This document shows, one piece after another, positions 1-6,872 of a stretch of 9,529 nucleotides of DNA. Source of the stretch: Gemmatimonadota bacterium (GTDB lineage Bacteria; Latescibacterota; UBA2968; UBA8231). The stretch's first letter is position 1. Each line of letters begins with the position of its first letter. The stretch spans positions 1-9,529 of the forward strand of contig JAPOYQ010000376.1 in the NCBI GenBank assembly GCA_026706505.1. Direction: 5' to 3'. A model generated the notes under the pieces. The model was not told the origin of the DNA, ran no database searches, and was given only the letters and a program-made list of their open reading frames with translations. The position numbers were made by a program, and so were the translations under genes.

Positions 1-2465
1 TAGGCCCTCAGATCTACTTGCGGCGGTACGGAATAGTAATCCATAGGGTCTGTTCCGTACTGGAATTCAAGGAGGTTGGATATTCCGTCGCCATCTAAGT
101 CGCCGTCTGGAAATTCGACCTCCTCCGGATCGATTACTCCATCACCGTCTCCATCGGACCAAGCCAAAGGATTAGTAGGGAAGTCGTCTTGGTCGTCTTC
201 GACTCCGTCGCCATCTTGGTCTAGGGCGATTCCGGCCGGACGCAGGGGGCCTTCACAGTAGAGATCGGCATCCGGGAGACTGTCACTGGACTCGCCAGCT
301 AGAGCGGAAAAGAGCGAGGAAAACGAGTGGTTCGCATCGAGCAGATTATTGGTAAAGTAACAGGTCATAGCCTCAAAGTTGCTAATGGCTCCATCGTCGA
401 TGGCGGCGTTGATAAGTCTGTCTAGCCGGGTATTGAGGTATTCATTGGATGCGCCGCGATCCTCGCTAAACGGGGCGGGTACCGATAGGGAGCCGGTGCA
501 TCCGAAGCGCGGATTGAGTTGGGTTGCTACGGATTGGCAATCCAAGTCTAGATCGCCGTCAATTCGCTGTAAGGCGTTTTCGATCTCCGCGGCATTGTCG
601 CTAGTGGAGGCGGCTGGCCAGAGGAAAGAGGTAGTGGGGTTGATCCGTTGCCCGAGGAGGGCGACCTCTTCATCTAAAAGGGCATCGTACTCAAAAGCCA
701 TTTGGCTATCGGCTGACCAACTCGCAATTAGGGCGTCGTAGCCTGCGGTGTTGCCGTGACGTATCTCGTCCAACAGCTCCAATAATGGAATGCGCCGCTG
801 CTGATGCATGAAATTGAAGAAAAGGCTACCGTAGCGATAGAATTTGAAGCCATCACTGTAACAAGACTGAAAAATTTGCTTAGTGTCGAGGCGAGTCTCA
901 TCGTTGGCGATTCCGCTCACCATGCTCTGACGCACGAGAACACCTTGGGCGGAAGTGCTGCCCGCTAGGAATTCGGCTAAGCCTTCGTCTAACCAAGGCA
1001 GTCGGCAGTCTTGATAGATGTTAGTCTGTCCCCACAAGCCCGGATGCAGGAAGCGACCAGCCAAATAATGCACGTACTCGTGGCGAAATAGCTCTTCGAG
1101 CGTAAAGATGCTCTCATCTCGGGTCCGCTGATAGGTGTATAACGTGGCGTCTTGTTCGATGTAGATGCCGCCGTTGTTGGTATTTAAGTCGAACACATAC
1201 CCCTGAAATTGTTCGTACTCCGCCTTAGTGCCGTAAATCTTGATGTAGAGTACATCGTTGACATCGCCGGCTACGGCCTTGTCGGTTTCTAACAATCGGT
1301 GAAACTGTGCCTTGACCTCCTTAGCTGCGTAGTACAAGGGCTGCACTGTCTCCAAATTCAGGGACGTTTCAAACACTACGGCCCCATCGTCGAAACGGTA
1401 CGTGTGAGGGAAGGCCCGGGCGATGATTTCACTTTCCAGTACGTCCCGACAGATGTTCCAAGTATCGCAACTGACCCGATCTTCTAGGTTTTCCACCAAA
1501 ACCATGAAGGGGCCACTGAGACGTTCGTAGTTGGGGAGTATAGAGAGCAGGGCGGCGATGACGGTTTCTTCTAGAGCATTTACTGCGGCTAACCTCCCGA
1601 GCTCGCGGATGGCGTTTTCCAGTAGGTACTCATTGTCTGGATAGAGAAAATCGTAGCCAGTAGCTTGCAACAGGATGTCAACGATTTCCGTGTCGCGACT
1701 GAGGGCGTTCATAAAGCCCTGATCGCGGCTTGCGATACCGCGAAAGATAAGAAAGAAGACGCGGTTATAGGCCCTCAACTGGGCCCTGCTGGCCGCTCGC
1801 TCGGACGTCAATCCCGACAGAACGCGTTTGACCTCTACTAAGTGATGCTGGCGCACCTGATCTTGGTCGGCAACGGTGAACCAGTCGTCCAAGATATTCG
1901 CGGCCTCGTCGTTGAGGTCATAAAAGTGATCGCTGGCCGCGAAGGCTTTTGATGCGGAGACATGGGCGCGGATCGTCTCTCTGTTGAAAGATGGAATCTC
2001 GTCTTCGTAAAAAGCATGGTAGTACCCAATTCGGACGAAAAACCAAAGCTGGTGTAAGCCGGTGGCGTTGGTCCCGTCGTATGTAGGAACCAGCGCTTCA
2101 ATGGCCTTCAACACGGCCTGCATATTCTGGTTGGTAAAAATAGCGGGCATGTTGTCGTCGAAGGTCCAAAGGACGTCTGACAGACAATCCCGCGAGTGAG
2201 TTTTCAGATAGTTGATCAGATCATTCCCGCCGAGGGCGGCCAAGTCGGCGGATGAGCAGTGATCCGCATACAGCTTGGCCGCGGGGCGAGCCGTCTTTTG
2301 TTCCAGCGGTTGGGAAATCCGAGGCGACGTGATTGCGGCTCTACTGCAAAGCGGAGGGTGCGAAGTCTGGCTCTCGTCTGTGCGTGGGGCGATTGTTGCT
2401 GCGGCCAGACCCGTGCTTAATGCCACAAGTAGAGCCATCAAAATGATAACGATTGTATTATACAT
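1..2465 (-). CDS. Secreted M9-family collagenase-type metallopeptidase, partial (3' end beyond window)
   Basis: One uninterrupted minus-strand frame gives 821 codons with no stop before the edge. An in-frame TAG three codons upstream (2472-2474) fixes the start at ATG 2465 (or the adjoining TTG 2468); an AGGA lies 9 nt upstream. Residues 1-23 form a Sec-type signal peptide (hydrophobic IVIILMALLVAL, then an Ala-rich cleavage site), though the n-region has no Lys/Arg. About residues 65-300 resemble the M9 N-terminal activator region (YDGT...FFVRIGYYHAFY). The catalytic part has NGGIYIE, then LEELFRHEYVHYLAGRF with zinc motif H462-E-Y-V-H466 and third ligand E494 in WLDEGLAEFLAGS. The first-His-to-Glu distance of 32 equals that of clostridial ColG (H523/E555). 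Residues 749-806 hold three Asp/Gly-rich calcium-binding repeats of thrombospondin type 3 kind, ending in LLEFQYGTDP. Known M9 enzymes cleave collagen or gelatin outside the cell; the actual substrate here is inferred. Confidence 0.93.
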   Translation of the reverse strand, partial: MYNTIVIILMALLVALSTGLAAATIAPRTDESQTSHPPLCSRAAITSPRISQPLEQKTARPAAKLYADHCSSADLAALGGNDLINYLKTHSRDCLSDVLWTFDDNMPAIFTNQNMQAVLKAIEALVPTYDGTNATGLHQLWFFVRIGYYHAFYEDEIPSFNRETIRAHVSASKAFAASDHFYDLNDEAANILDDWFTVADQDQVRQHHLVEVKRVLSGLTSERAASRAQLRAYNRVFFLIFRGIASRDQGFMNALSRDTEIVDILLQATGYDFLYPDNEYLLENAIRELGRLAAVNALEETVIAALLSILPNYERLSGPFMVLVENLEDRVSCDTWNICRDVLESEIIARAFPHTYRFDDGAVVFETSLNLETVQPLYYAAKEVKAQFHRLLETDKAVAGDVNDVLYIKIYGTKAEYEQFQGYVFDLNTNNGGIYIEQDATLYTYQRTRDESIFTLEELFRHEYVHYLAGRFLHPGLWGQTNIYQDCRLPWLDEGLAEFLAGSTSAQGVLVRQSMVSGIANDETRLDTKQIFQSCYSDGFKFYRYGSLFFNFMHQQRRIPLLELLDEIRHGNTAGYDALIASWSADSQMAFEYDALLDEEVALLGQRINPTTSFLWPAASTSDNAAEIENALQRIDGDLDLDCQSVATQLNPRFGCTGSLSVPAPFSEDRGASNEYLNTRLDRLINAAIDDGAISNFEAMTCYFTNNLLDANHSFSSLFSALAGESSDSLPDADLYCEGPLRPAGIALDQDGDGVEDDQDDFPTNPLAWSDGDGDGVIDPEEVEFPDGDLDGDGISNLLEFQYGTDPMDYYSVPPQVDLRA
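155..221 (-). repeat. TSP3-like calcium-binding repeats 1-2 in the M9 protease
   Basis: The encoded motifs DQDGDGVEDDQDDFPTNPLA and SDGDGDGVIDPEE are DxDxDG-type calcium loops. Segments of this kind usually form stiff calcium-loaded spacers between a secreted enzyme and a C-terminal binding or sorting domain, which would lie beyond the window. A third repeat (PDGDLDGDGISNLLEFQYGT) follows, closer to the window edge. Confidence 0.75.
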
Positions 2466-2564
2466 CAATATCTATCCTGTCCAAGCTATCGTATTGCTCA
2501 CCTTCGCGTAAGATTCGTCATCGCTCAAAGGGTGTGTTCCGATTCTGCGGAGCGGAAATCGCCT

Positions 2565-3347
2565 TTATCCCTGAAACAGCGACAGCGCCCCATCGACGTA
2601 CATCTCGGTTCCCGTAATATAGCTAGCCTCGTCCGAGGACAAAAAGAGAATGGCGTTGGCGACCTCCTCGGCGCTAGCGGCGCGTTGTTGTAGGGGGATC
2701 ATGCCTTGGGGGAACTCGCGGGGGATGCGGATCTTGTCGATGTTGCGGGGGAAGGTGTTCTCGCCGATGCTGGTTTTGGTGGCTCCAGGGCAGACGACGT
2801 TGATGCGGATGTCCCATTGGGCCAGTTCGACTGCGGCCATTTTGGCGAAGGTAACTTGGGCGGCCTTGGAGCAGGAATACGAGGTGAAGCCGAAGTTGGA
2901 GAAGATGCGGTTGCCGTTGACCGAGGAGACGACGATAATACTGCCGCCGCCGGCCGCGCGCAGGTGGGGGATGGCGTATTTGACGGTGAGGAAGGTGCCG
3001 CGCACGTTGATGTTGTGCGTCTGATCCCATTCCTCGGGCGTGATGTCCTCGATGGGGGCGAAGACGCCGTTGATGCCGGCGTTGGGCACGACGATGTCGA
3101 GGCGGCCCCAGCGCTCGACGGTGGCGGCCACCAGTTCAGCGACGTGCTCGGCGTTAGCTACGTCGCCGGGCAAGGCCAGCGCTTGGCCGCCTAATCCTTC
3201 GATTTCGGCAACAGCTTCTTCGCAGCGCTCGGTGCGACGAGCCGTCAGCGCGATGTTGGCTCCTTCGCGGGCCATGGCTACGGCCGCGGCTCGACCGATG
3301 CCGCTGCTGCCGCCGGTGATGAGGGCCACTCTGTCCTTCAGCTTCAT
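2565..3347 (-). CDS. Short-chain dehydrogenase/reductase (classical SDR)
   Basis: A complete 260-residue protein, the usual length for a classical SDR. The Rossmann cofactor motif is TGGSSGIG (11-18), followed by NAG (89-91), the Asn of NINVRG (N114), catalytic Ser (S142 in SSVNG), Y157-x3-K161 and PGATKT (187-192). Arg37-Arg38 after the second strand, with no Asp there, suggests NADP(H) rather than NAD(H); this is inferred. The Ser-Tyr spacing is two residues longer than in FabG. The start is ATG 3347 with AGGAG 6 nt upstream. It reads divergently from the dehydratase operon and lies 99 bp upstream of the protease gene on the same strand. It probably oxidises or reduces an alcohol group of the compound handled by the divergent operon. 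The substrate cannot be read from the sequence; a FabG-like role is possible but less likely in this context. Confidence 0.95.
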   Translation of the reverse strand: MKLKDRVALITGGSSGIGRAAAVAMAREGANIALTARRTERCEEAVAEIEGLGGQALALPGDVANAEHVAELVAATVERWGRLDIVVPNAGINGVFAPIEDITPEEWDQTHNINVRGTFLTVKYAIPHLRAAGGGSIIVVSSVNGNRIFSNFGFTSYSCSKAAQVTFAKMAAVELAQWDIRINVVCPGATKTSIGENTFPRNIDKIRIPREFPQGMIPLQQRAASAEEVANAILFLSSDEASYITGTEMYVDGALSLFQG

Positions 3348-3352
3348 GTCGA

Positions 3353-3358
3353 TCTCCT
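3353..3358 (-). promoter_or_regulatory. Ribosome binding site of the SDR gene
   Basis: The minus strand reads TAGGAG followed by ATCGAC and the ATG at 3347. This is a good Shine-Dalgarno match with 6 nt spacing and supports that start. Confidence 0.7.
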
Positions 3359-3361
3359 AAG

Positions 3362-3390
3362 TTGACGAGAAAATGTGGGCGGAATATCAT
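3362..3390 (+). promoter_or_regulatory. Sigma70-type promoter for the six-gene operon
   Basis: TTGACG (3362-3367) and TATCAT (3385-3390) are separated by exactly 17 nt; each hexamer matches the consensus at 5 of 6 positions. Transcription would begin near 3397, leaving an untranslated leader of about 35 nt before ATG 3432. The possible GTG start at 3375 lies between the -35 and -10 boxes, which argues against it. This is a sequence match only, and the promoter set of this organism is unknown. Confidence 0.6.
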
Positions 3391-3401
3391 TGGAAGCCCC
3401 T

Positions 3402-3429
3402 AAAATACATCTGGCGAAAATGGAGACAA
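3402..3429 (-). promoter_or_regulatory. Possible weak divergent promoter for the SDR gene
   Basis: On the minus strand TTGTCT (3429-3424) and TATTTT (3407-3402) lie 16 nt apart; each matches the sigma70 consensus at 4 of 6 positions. Transcription would start near 3395, about 48 nt before the SDR start codon. It would overlap the transcribed leader of the divergent operon, so the two directions could interfere or share a regulator. The match is weak and could be chance. Confidence 0.3.
3422..3425 (+). promoter_or_regulatory. Ribosome binding site that decides the dehydratase start
   Basis: GGAG lies 6 nt before ATG 3432. The in-frame alternatives, ATG 3420 and GTG 3375, have no comparable Shine-Dalgarno sequence. 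Together with the promoter position this favours 3432. Confidence 0.65.
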
Positions 3430-3431
3430 GA

Positions 3432-4691
3432 ATGGAAGAAAACGTGAACACTCACTCCCGACCCTCGGAACTGAAGATCACGGATATGCGCGTCGCCAAT
3501 CTGCGCGGTGCGCCGTTCCGCGCGACGATCATCCGCATCGACACCAACCAAGGCATCTCGGGCTACGGCGAGGTGCGCGATGGCGGTAGCCCGACCTACG
3601 CGCTAATGCTCAAAAGCCGCTTGCTCGGCGAAAATCCCTGCAACGTCGATAAGCTCTTCCGCAAGATCAAACAATTCGGCCACCACGCGCGCCAAGCCGG
3701 TGGTGTCTGCGGCGTCGAGATGGCGCTGATGGACTTAGCGGGCAAAGCCTATAATGTGCCGGCCTACCAACTGGCCGGCGGCAAGTTCCGCGACCGGATC
3801 CTCTGTTACTGCGATACTCCCACGCGGAGCGATGGCCGGGAGATGGGACAATTGCTGAAGGAGCGAATGGAGCGGGGGTTTAAATTCCTCAAAATGGATG
3901 TCGGCATTGGGCTGCTGCGGGGGGTCGAAGACGCGCTGATTGCCCCGCCGGGCATGTTGGAAAGCCAGGGCGTTATGCACCCATTTACGGGAATCCAGAT
4001 TACCAACAAGGGGATTGATATCCTCTGTGAATACGTGGCGCAGGTGCGCGAGGTGATCGGCTATGAAATTCCCCTAGCCGTCGATCACTTTGGCCACATT
4101 GGCGTCGAGTCCTGCATCCGCTTGGGCAAGGCACTGGATCAGTTCAGCCTAGCTTGGTACGAGGACATGATCCCCTGGCAGTTGGCCGACCAGTGGCAGC
4201 GGCTCGCCGAGGCCGTGGATACGCCGGTATGCACGGGCGAGGATATTTATCTCAAGGAAAACTTCTTGCCCCTCTTTGAACGGCGCGCCATTGCCGTCGT
4301 CCATCCGGACTTGGCCTCTTCCGGCGGGATCCTCGAGACCAAAAAGATCGGCGATTTGGCGCAGGATCACGGCATTGCCATGGCGCTGCACATGGCCATG
4401 TCGCCGGTGGCGGCATTGGCTTCGGTGCATTGCGCTGCGGCGACGGAAAACTTCATGGCGCTCGAAAACCACTCGGTCGATCAGCTAGAACAGTGGAGCA
4501 GCTTGGTCGAGGGCTTGCCGGTGCCCCTGATTGAGGACGGGCACATTGCGGTGCCAGAGGGGCCGGGGCTGGGCTTTAGCGGCCTCAACGAAGAAGTGTT
4601 GCGGTCGTTTGCCGATCCAGACCAGCCGGAGATTTTTGGCCCCACCGACGAGTGGGACGACGAGCGGCCACACGACCGCTTGTGGAGCTAA
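3432..4691 (+). CDS. Enolase-superfamily (mandelate racemase/muconate lactonizing type) acid-sugar dehydratase
   Basis: A 419-residue protein from ATG 3432. Residues 15-125 form the capping domain (VRDGG near its active-site loop), and the rest is a TIM-barrel. Metal ligands are D218 (LAVDHFGH), E244 (WYEDMIPW) and E270 (CTGEDIY); the spacing of 26 and 26 equals mandelate racemase D195/E221/E247. The Asp-His dyad is D293 (HPDLASSGG) and H320 (MALHMAMSP), again with family spacing, and E345 (FMALENH) ends the set. The second-strand motif is K154-x-D156 (FLKMDVG) where many members have K-x-K. About 30 extra residues sit between strands 2 and 3 compared with mandelate racemase. Most relatives with the D/H dyad dehydrate a sugar acid to a 2-keto-3-deoxy acid; the substrate here is unknown. 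First gene of the operon, 2 nt before the dehydrogenase gene. Confidence 0.92.
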   Translation: MEENVNTHSRPSELKITDMRVANLRGAPFRATIIRIDTNQGISGYGEVRDGGSPTYALMLKSRLLGENPCNVDKLFRKIKQFGHHARQAGGVCGVEMALMDLAGKAYNVPAYQLAGGKFRDRILCYCDTPTRSDGREMGQLLKERMERGFKFLKMDVGIGLLRGVEDALIAPPGMLESQGVMHPFTGIQITNKGIDILCEYVAQVREVIGYEIPLAVDHFGHIGVESCIRLGKALDQFSLAWYEDMIPWQLADQWQRLAEAVDTPVCTGEDIYLKENFLPLFERRAIAVVHPDLASSGGILETKKIGDLAQDHGIAMALHMAMSPVAALASVHCAAATENFMALENHSVDQLEQWSSLVEGLPVPLIEDGHIAVPEGPGLGFSGLNEEVLRSFADPDQPEIFGPTDEWDDERPHDRLWS

Positions 4692-4693
4692 AA

Positions 4694-5752
4694 ATGGCCT
4701 ACGACATCGCCGTGCTCAAAGGCGACGGTATCGGACCGGAGGTGATGGATGAGACCTTAAAGGTGCTCAAGGCGTTGGGGACTCCTGCTCTTGCCTATTC
4801 TGAGTACCCCTGTGGCGCGGGGTGCTATCTGGAGCAAGGAGATCCGCTGCCGGAAGCGACGGTTGAAGGATGTCGTCAGGCGGATGCAGTACTGTTGGGA
4901 GCGATGGGCTTGCCGCACGTGCGCTGGCCGGACGGGACGGAGATGCGGCCACAAGTGGACTTGCGCTTCCAACTGGACCTATACGCGGGGGTGCGGCCGA
5001 TTTATCTCTATGCGGCCGCGCATACTCCGCTCAAAGGGTTGGAGGCGGGCGATATTGACTTTGTCATCTTGCGCGAGAACGTCGAAGGGCTTTTTGCCTC
5101 CATGAACGGCGGCATCCAGTTGCGCGGCGAAGTGGCCGTGGACTCTATGGTCATTACGCGCACGGGCACGGAGCGCGTGGTGCGCTACGCCTTTGAACTG
5201 GCGCGGCAGCGCGGTCGGACACCGATGAAGGTAACGTGCGTTGACAAGGCCAACGTTTTCCGCTCGATGGCCTTCTTCCGCAGCGTGTACGACGAGGTCG
5301 CCGCCGACTACCCAGATGTCGAGCGCGACTACGCGTACATCGATGCGCTGAGCATGTACTTGGTGCAGCAACCGGCGGGATACGACGTGCTGGTTACCGA
5401 GAATATGTACGGGGACATTATCTCGGACTTGGCTGCTGGTTTGGTCGGCGGTTTGGGGCTGGCTCCTTCGGGAGACATCGGCGAGGACGCGGCTGTGTTC
5501 CAACCTTCGCACGGGACGGCTCCAGACATTGCCGGGCAGGGAAAGGCCAATCCAGTGGCGATGATCCTGTCGGCGGCTTTGATGCTGCGCTGGTTGGGTC
5601 AGCGGCACGGCGATCCGGTGGCTGTTGCGGGCGCTGAGCGGATTGAAAAGGCGGTGCGTGCGGTAATCGGCGAGCAAGGTATGGGAACGCCCGATTTAGG
5701 GGGTGCATTGAGCTGCCGCGAGCTAGGGGAGCGAATTGTCCAGGCGCTTTGA
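4694..5752 (+). CDS. Isopropylmalate/isocitrate-type beta-decarboxylating dehydrogenase
   Basis: A 352-residue protein, the normal length for this family. ATG 4694 has GGAG 6 nt upstream and lies 2 nt after the previous stop; a GTG at 4652 in the same frame is rejected. It opens with IAVLKGDGIGPEV. Substrate-binding Arg are R91, R101 (AGVRP) and R127 (LRENVEG). K185 (CVDKANV), D217 (IDALSMYL), and D241/D245 (NMYGDIISD) fall at the same numbers as in Thermus LeuB. HGTAPDIAGQGKANP (273-287), with D278, indicates NAD+ preference. The general-acid Tyr of the family (Y139 in Thermus LeuB) is replaced by F134. Relatives oxidise and decarboxylate 2-hydroxy dicarboxylates such as isopropylmalate, isocitrate, homoisocitrate, malate or tartrate. 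With no leuA/C/D nearby and a dehydratase next door, a catabolic role is more likely than leucine synthesis; the substrate is open. Confidence 0.92.
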   Translation: MAYDIAVLKGDGIGPEVMDETLKVLKALGTPALAYSEYPCGAGCYLEQGDPLPEATVEGCRQADAVLLGAMGLPHVRWPDGTEMRPQVDLRFQLDLYAGVRPIYLYAAAHTPLKGLEAGDIDFVILRENVEGLFASMNGGIQLRGEVAVDSMVITRTGTERVVRYAFELARQRGRTPMKVTCVDKANVFRSMAFFRSVYDEVAADYPDVERDYAYIDALSMYLVQQPAGYDVLVTENMYGDIISDLAAGLVGGLGLAPSGDIGEDAAVFQPSHGTAPDIAGQGKANPVAMILSAALMLRWLGQRHGDPVAVAGAERIEKAVRAVIGEQGMGTPDLGGALSCRELGERIVQAL

Positions 5753-5753
5753 C

Positions 5754-6872
5754 ATGAACCGCCGGACCTTTCTCGGTTTGGGTTTAAGCGCGGCTGTGTG
5801 GCCTGCATTGGGCCGCGCCGCGCCCATGCGGACGGAGCGGGTGCGCCTGCGCGAGTTGGGCATTGTAATTGGCGACTTGGCGACTGGCCCTCACAACGCA
5901 ATCACCGATGTCGAGGGCGTCCAAGTCGGCCATGTGACGCTGATTGAGGATGGGGGGCCGGTGCGCACCGGCGTGACGGCGATTGTGCCGCGCACGCCCT
6001 CGTTTGCCGCCGACTTCACACTCAACGGCAACGGCGAGCTAATGGGAGTAGGCTCTATGCGCCGCACGGGCCTGTTGGCCGGCCCCGTCCTTTTTACCAA
6101 CACGTCCAGCGTCGGCGCGGTGTACGATGGGGCGGTGGAGTGGATGCTGGCGCGCGATCCCGACCTATTCAAAAGCGATTTGCAGCCCGCGCCCATAGTC
6201 GGCGAGACGTGGGCTGCGTTCCTCCACGACGAAGTCGGGCGGCACGTGCGACCTGAACACGCGGTAGCAGCCCTCGACGCGGCACGAGACGGGCCGGTGG
6301 CCGAAGGCTGTGTCGGCGGCGGGACCGGGATGCGTGCCTATAGCTTTAAGGCTGGCATTGGCACGGCGTCGCGCAAAGTCCCCTGCGGCGATCGGGTCTA
6401 TACCGTGGGCGTGTTGGTGCAGGCGAATTTTGGCCGACGGCCCCGACTGCGCGTTGATGGCGTCCCAGTGGGCCGGGAGATTACCGACCTGATGCCTGCG
6501 CGCGGCGGCAAGAGCAAGTCCCTGATTGCCGCGGTGGCTACGGATGCGCCGTTGATCCCGATTCAACTCCAGCGCGTGTGCAAGCGGGTGGCTTTGGGCA
6601 TGGCGCGCACAGGCGCGATCTCTACCCAAGGCAGCGGTGATCTCTTTCTGGCGTTTTCCACGGCCTCTCCCGAGCCGCCAGACGCGCTCGCCATGCTCTC
6701 CGACCGCTGGATCTCGGGTGTGTTCCAAGGGGTAATTGAGGCTACGGAGGAAGCCATTCTCAACTCGCTGACTACGGCCCACACCATGACTGGCCGCGGC
6801 GGCAATACTATCTACGCTCTGCCGCTGGATCGCTTACTCGAAATCATGCGCGCATACGGTCGGATCAAATGA
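5754..6872 (+). CDS. P1-family (DmpA/S58) Ntn-hydrolase peptidase, Tat-exported
   Basis: A 372-residue protein from ATG 5754, one nt after the previous stop, so probably translationally coupled; there is no strong Shine-Dalgarno. A TTG at 5736 would place extra residues before the signal and is rejected. Residues 1-23 are a twin-arginine signal (NRRTFLGLGL..., likely cleaved around GRA-AP). DmpA-type marks follow: ITDVEGVQVGHVT (51-63), RTGVTAIVPR, TLNGNGE, TNTSSVGAV, GGGTGM, GIGTASR, oxyanion Asn N225 (VQANFG), predicted nucleophile S256 (KSLIAAVATDAP), and S294/D296 (GSGDLFLAFST). The S256-S294 gap of 38 equals DmpA S250-S288. Family members self-cleave just before the nucleophile and act as aminopeptidases or amidases, some on D- or beta-amino acids. 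The residue before the scissile bond is Lys, not the Gly or Asn of DmpA or BapA. The enzyme should act in the periplasm. Confidence 0.93.
   Translation: MNRRTFLGLGLSAAVWPALGRAAPMRTERVRLRELGIVIGDLATGPHNAITDVEGVQVGHVTLIEDGGPVRTGVTAIVPRTPSFAADFTLNGNGELMGVGSMRRTGLLAGPVLFTNTSSVGAVYDGAVEWMLARDPDLFKSDLQPAPIVGETWAAFLHDEVGRHVRPEHAVAALDAARDGPVAEGCVGGGTGMRAYSFKAGIGTASRKVPCGDRVYTVGVLVQANFGRRPRLRVDGVPVGREITDLMPARGGKSKSLIAAVATDAPLIPIQLQRVCKRVALGMARTGAISTQGSGDLFLAFSTASPEPPDALAMLSDRWISGVFQGVIEATEEAILNSLTTAHTMTGRGGNTIYALPLDRLLEIMRAYGRIK

Noticed and set aside
76..261. Ser/Pro-rich plus-strand open frame near the left edge
   Set aside because: It is the antisense of the Asp/Gly calcium repeats of the protease, which explains its repetitive look.
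2275..2511. Small plus-strand open frame over the start of the protease gene
   Set aside because: It lies opposite the signal-peptide region of the protease and shows no homology or ribosome binding site of note.
2466..2564. Terminator or promoter between the SDR and protease genes
   Set aside because: The best hairpin (CGATT/AATCG with a 12-nt loop) has only five pairs and no T-run, and no paired -35/-10 hexamers with proper spacing were found.
3375..3431. N-terminal extension of the dehydratase from GTG 3375
   Set aside because: The GTG lies between the -35 and -10 boxes of the likely promoter and has no Shine-Dalgarno; ATG 3432 has GGAG at 6 nt.
4652..4693. Upstream GTG start for the dehydrogenase, overlapping the dehydratase gene
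   Set aside because: ATG 4694 has a good ribosome binding site and starts directly at the conserved first strand.
4979..5677. 232-codon open frame on the minus strand opposite the dehydrogenase gene
   Set aside because: It has no recognisable domain and is Arg/His-rich as expected of a GC-rich antisense frame; the plus-strand gene is clearly real.
6165..6782. 205-codon open frame on the minus strand opposite the first P1 gene
   Set aside because: Antisense shadow of a conserved gene with no family motifs.
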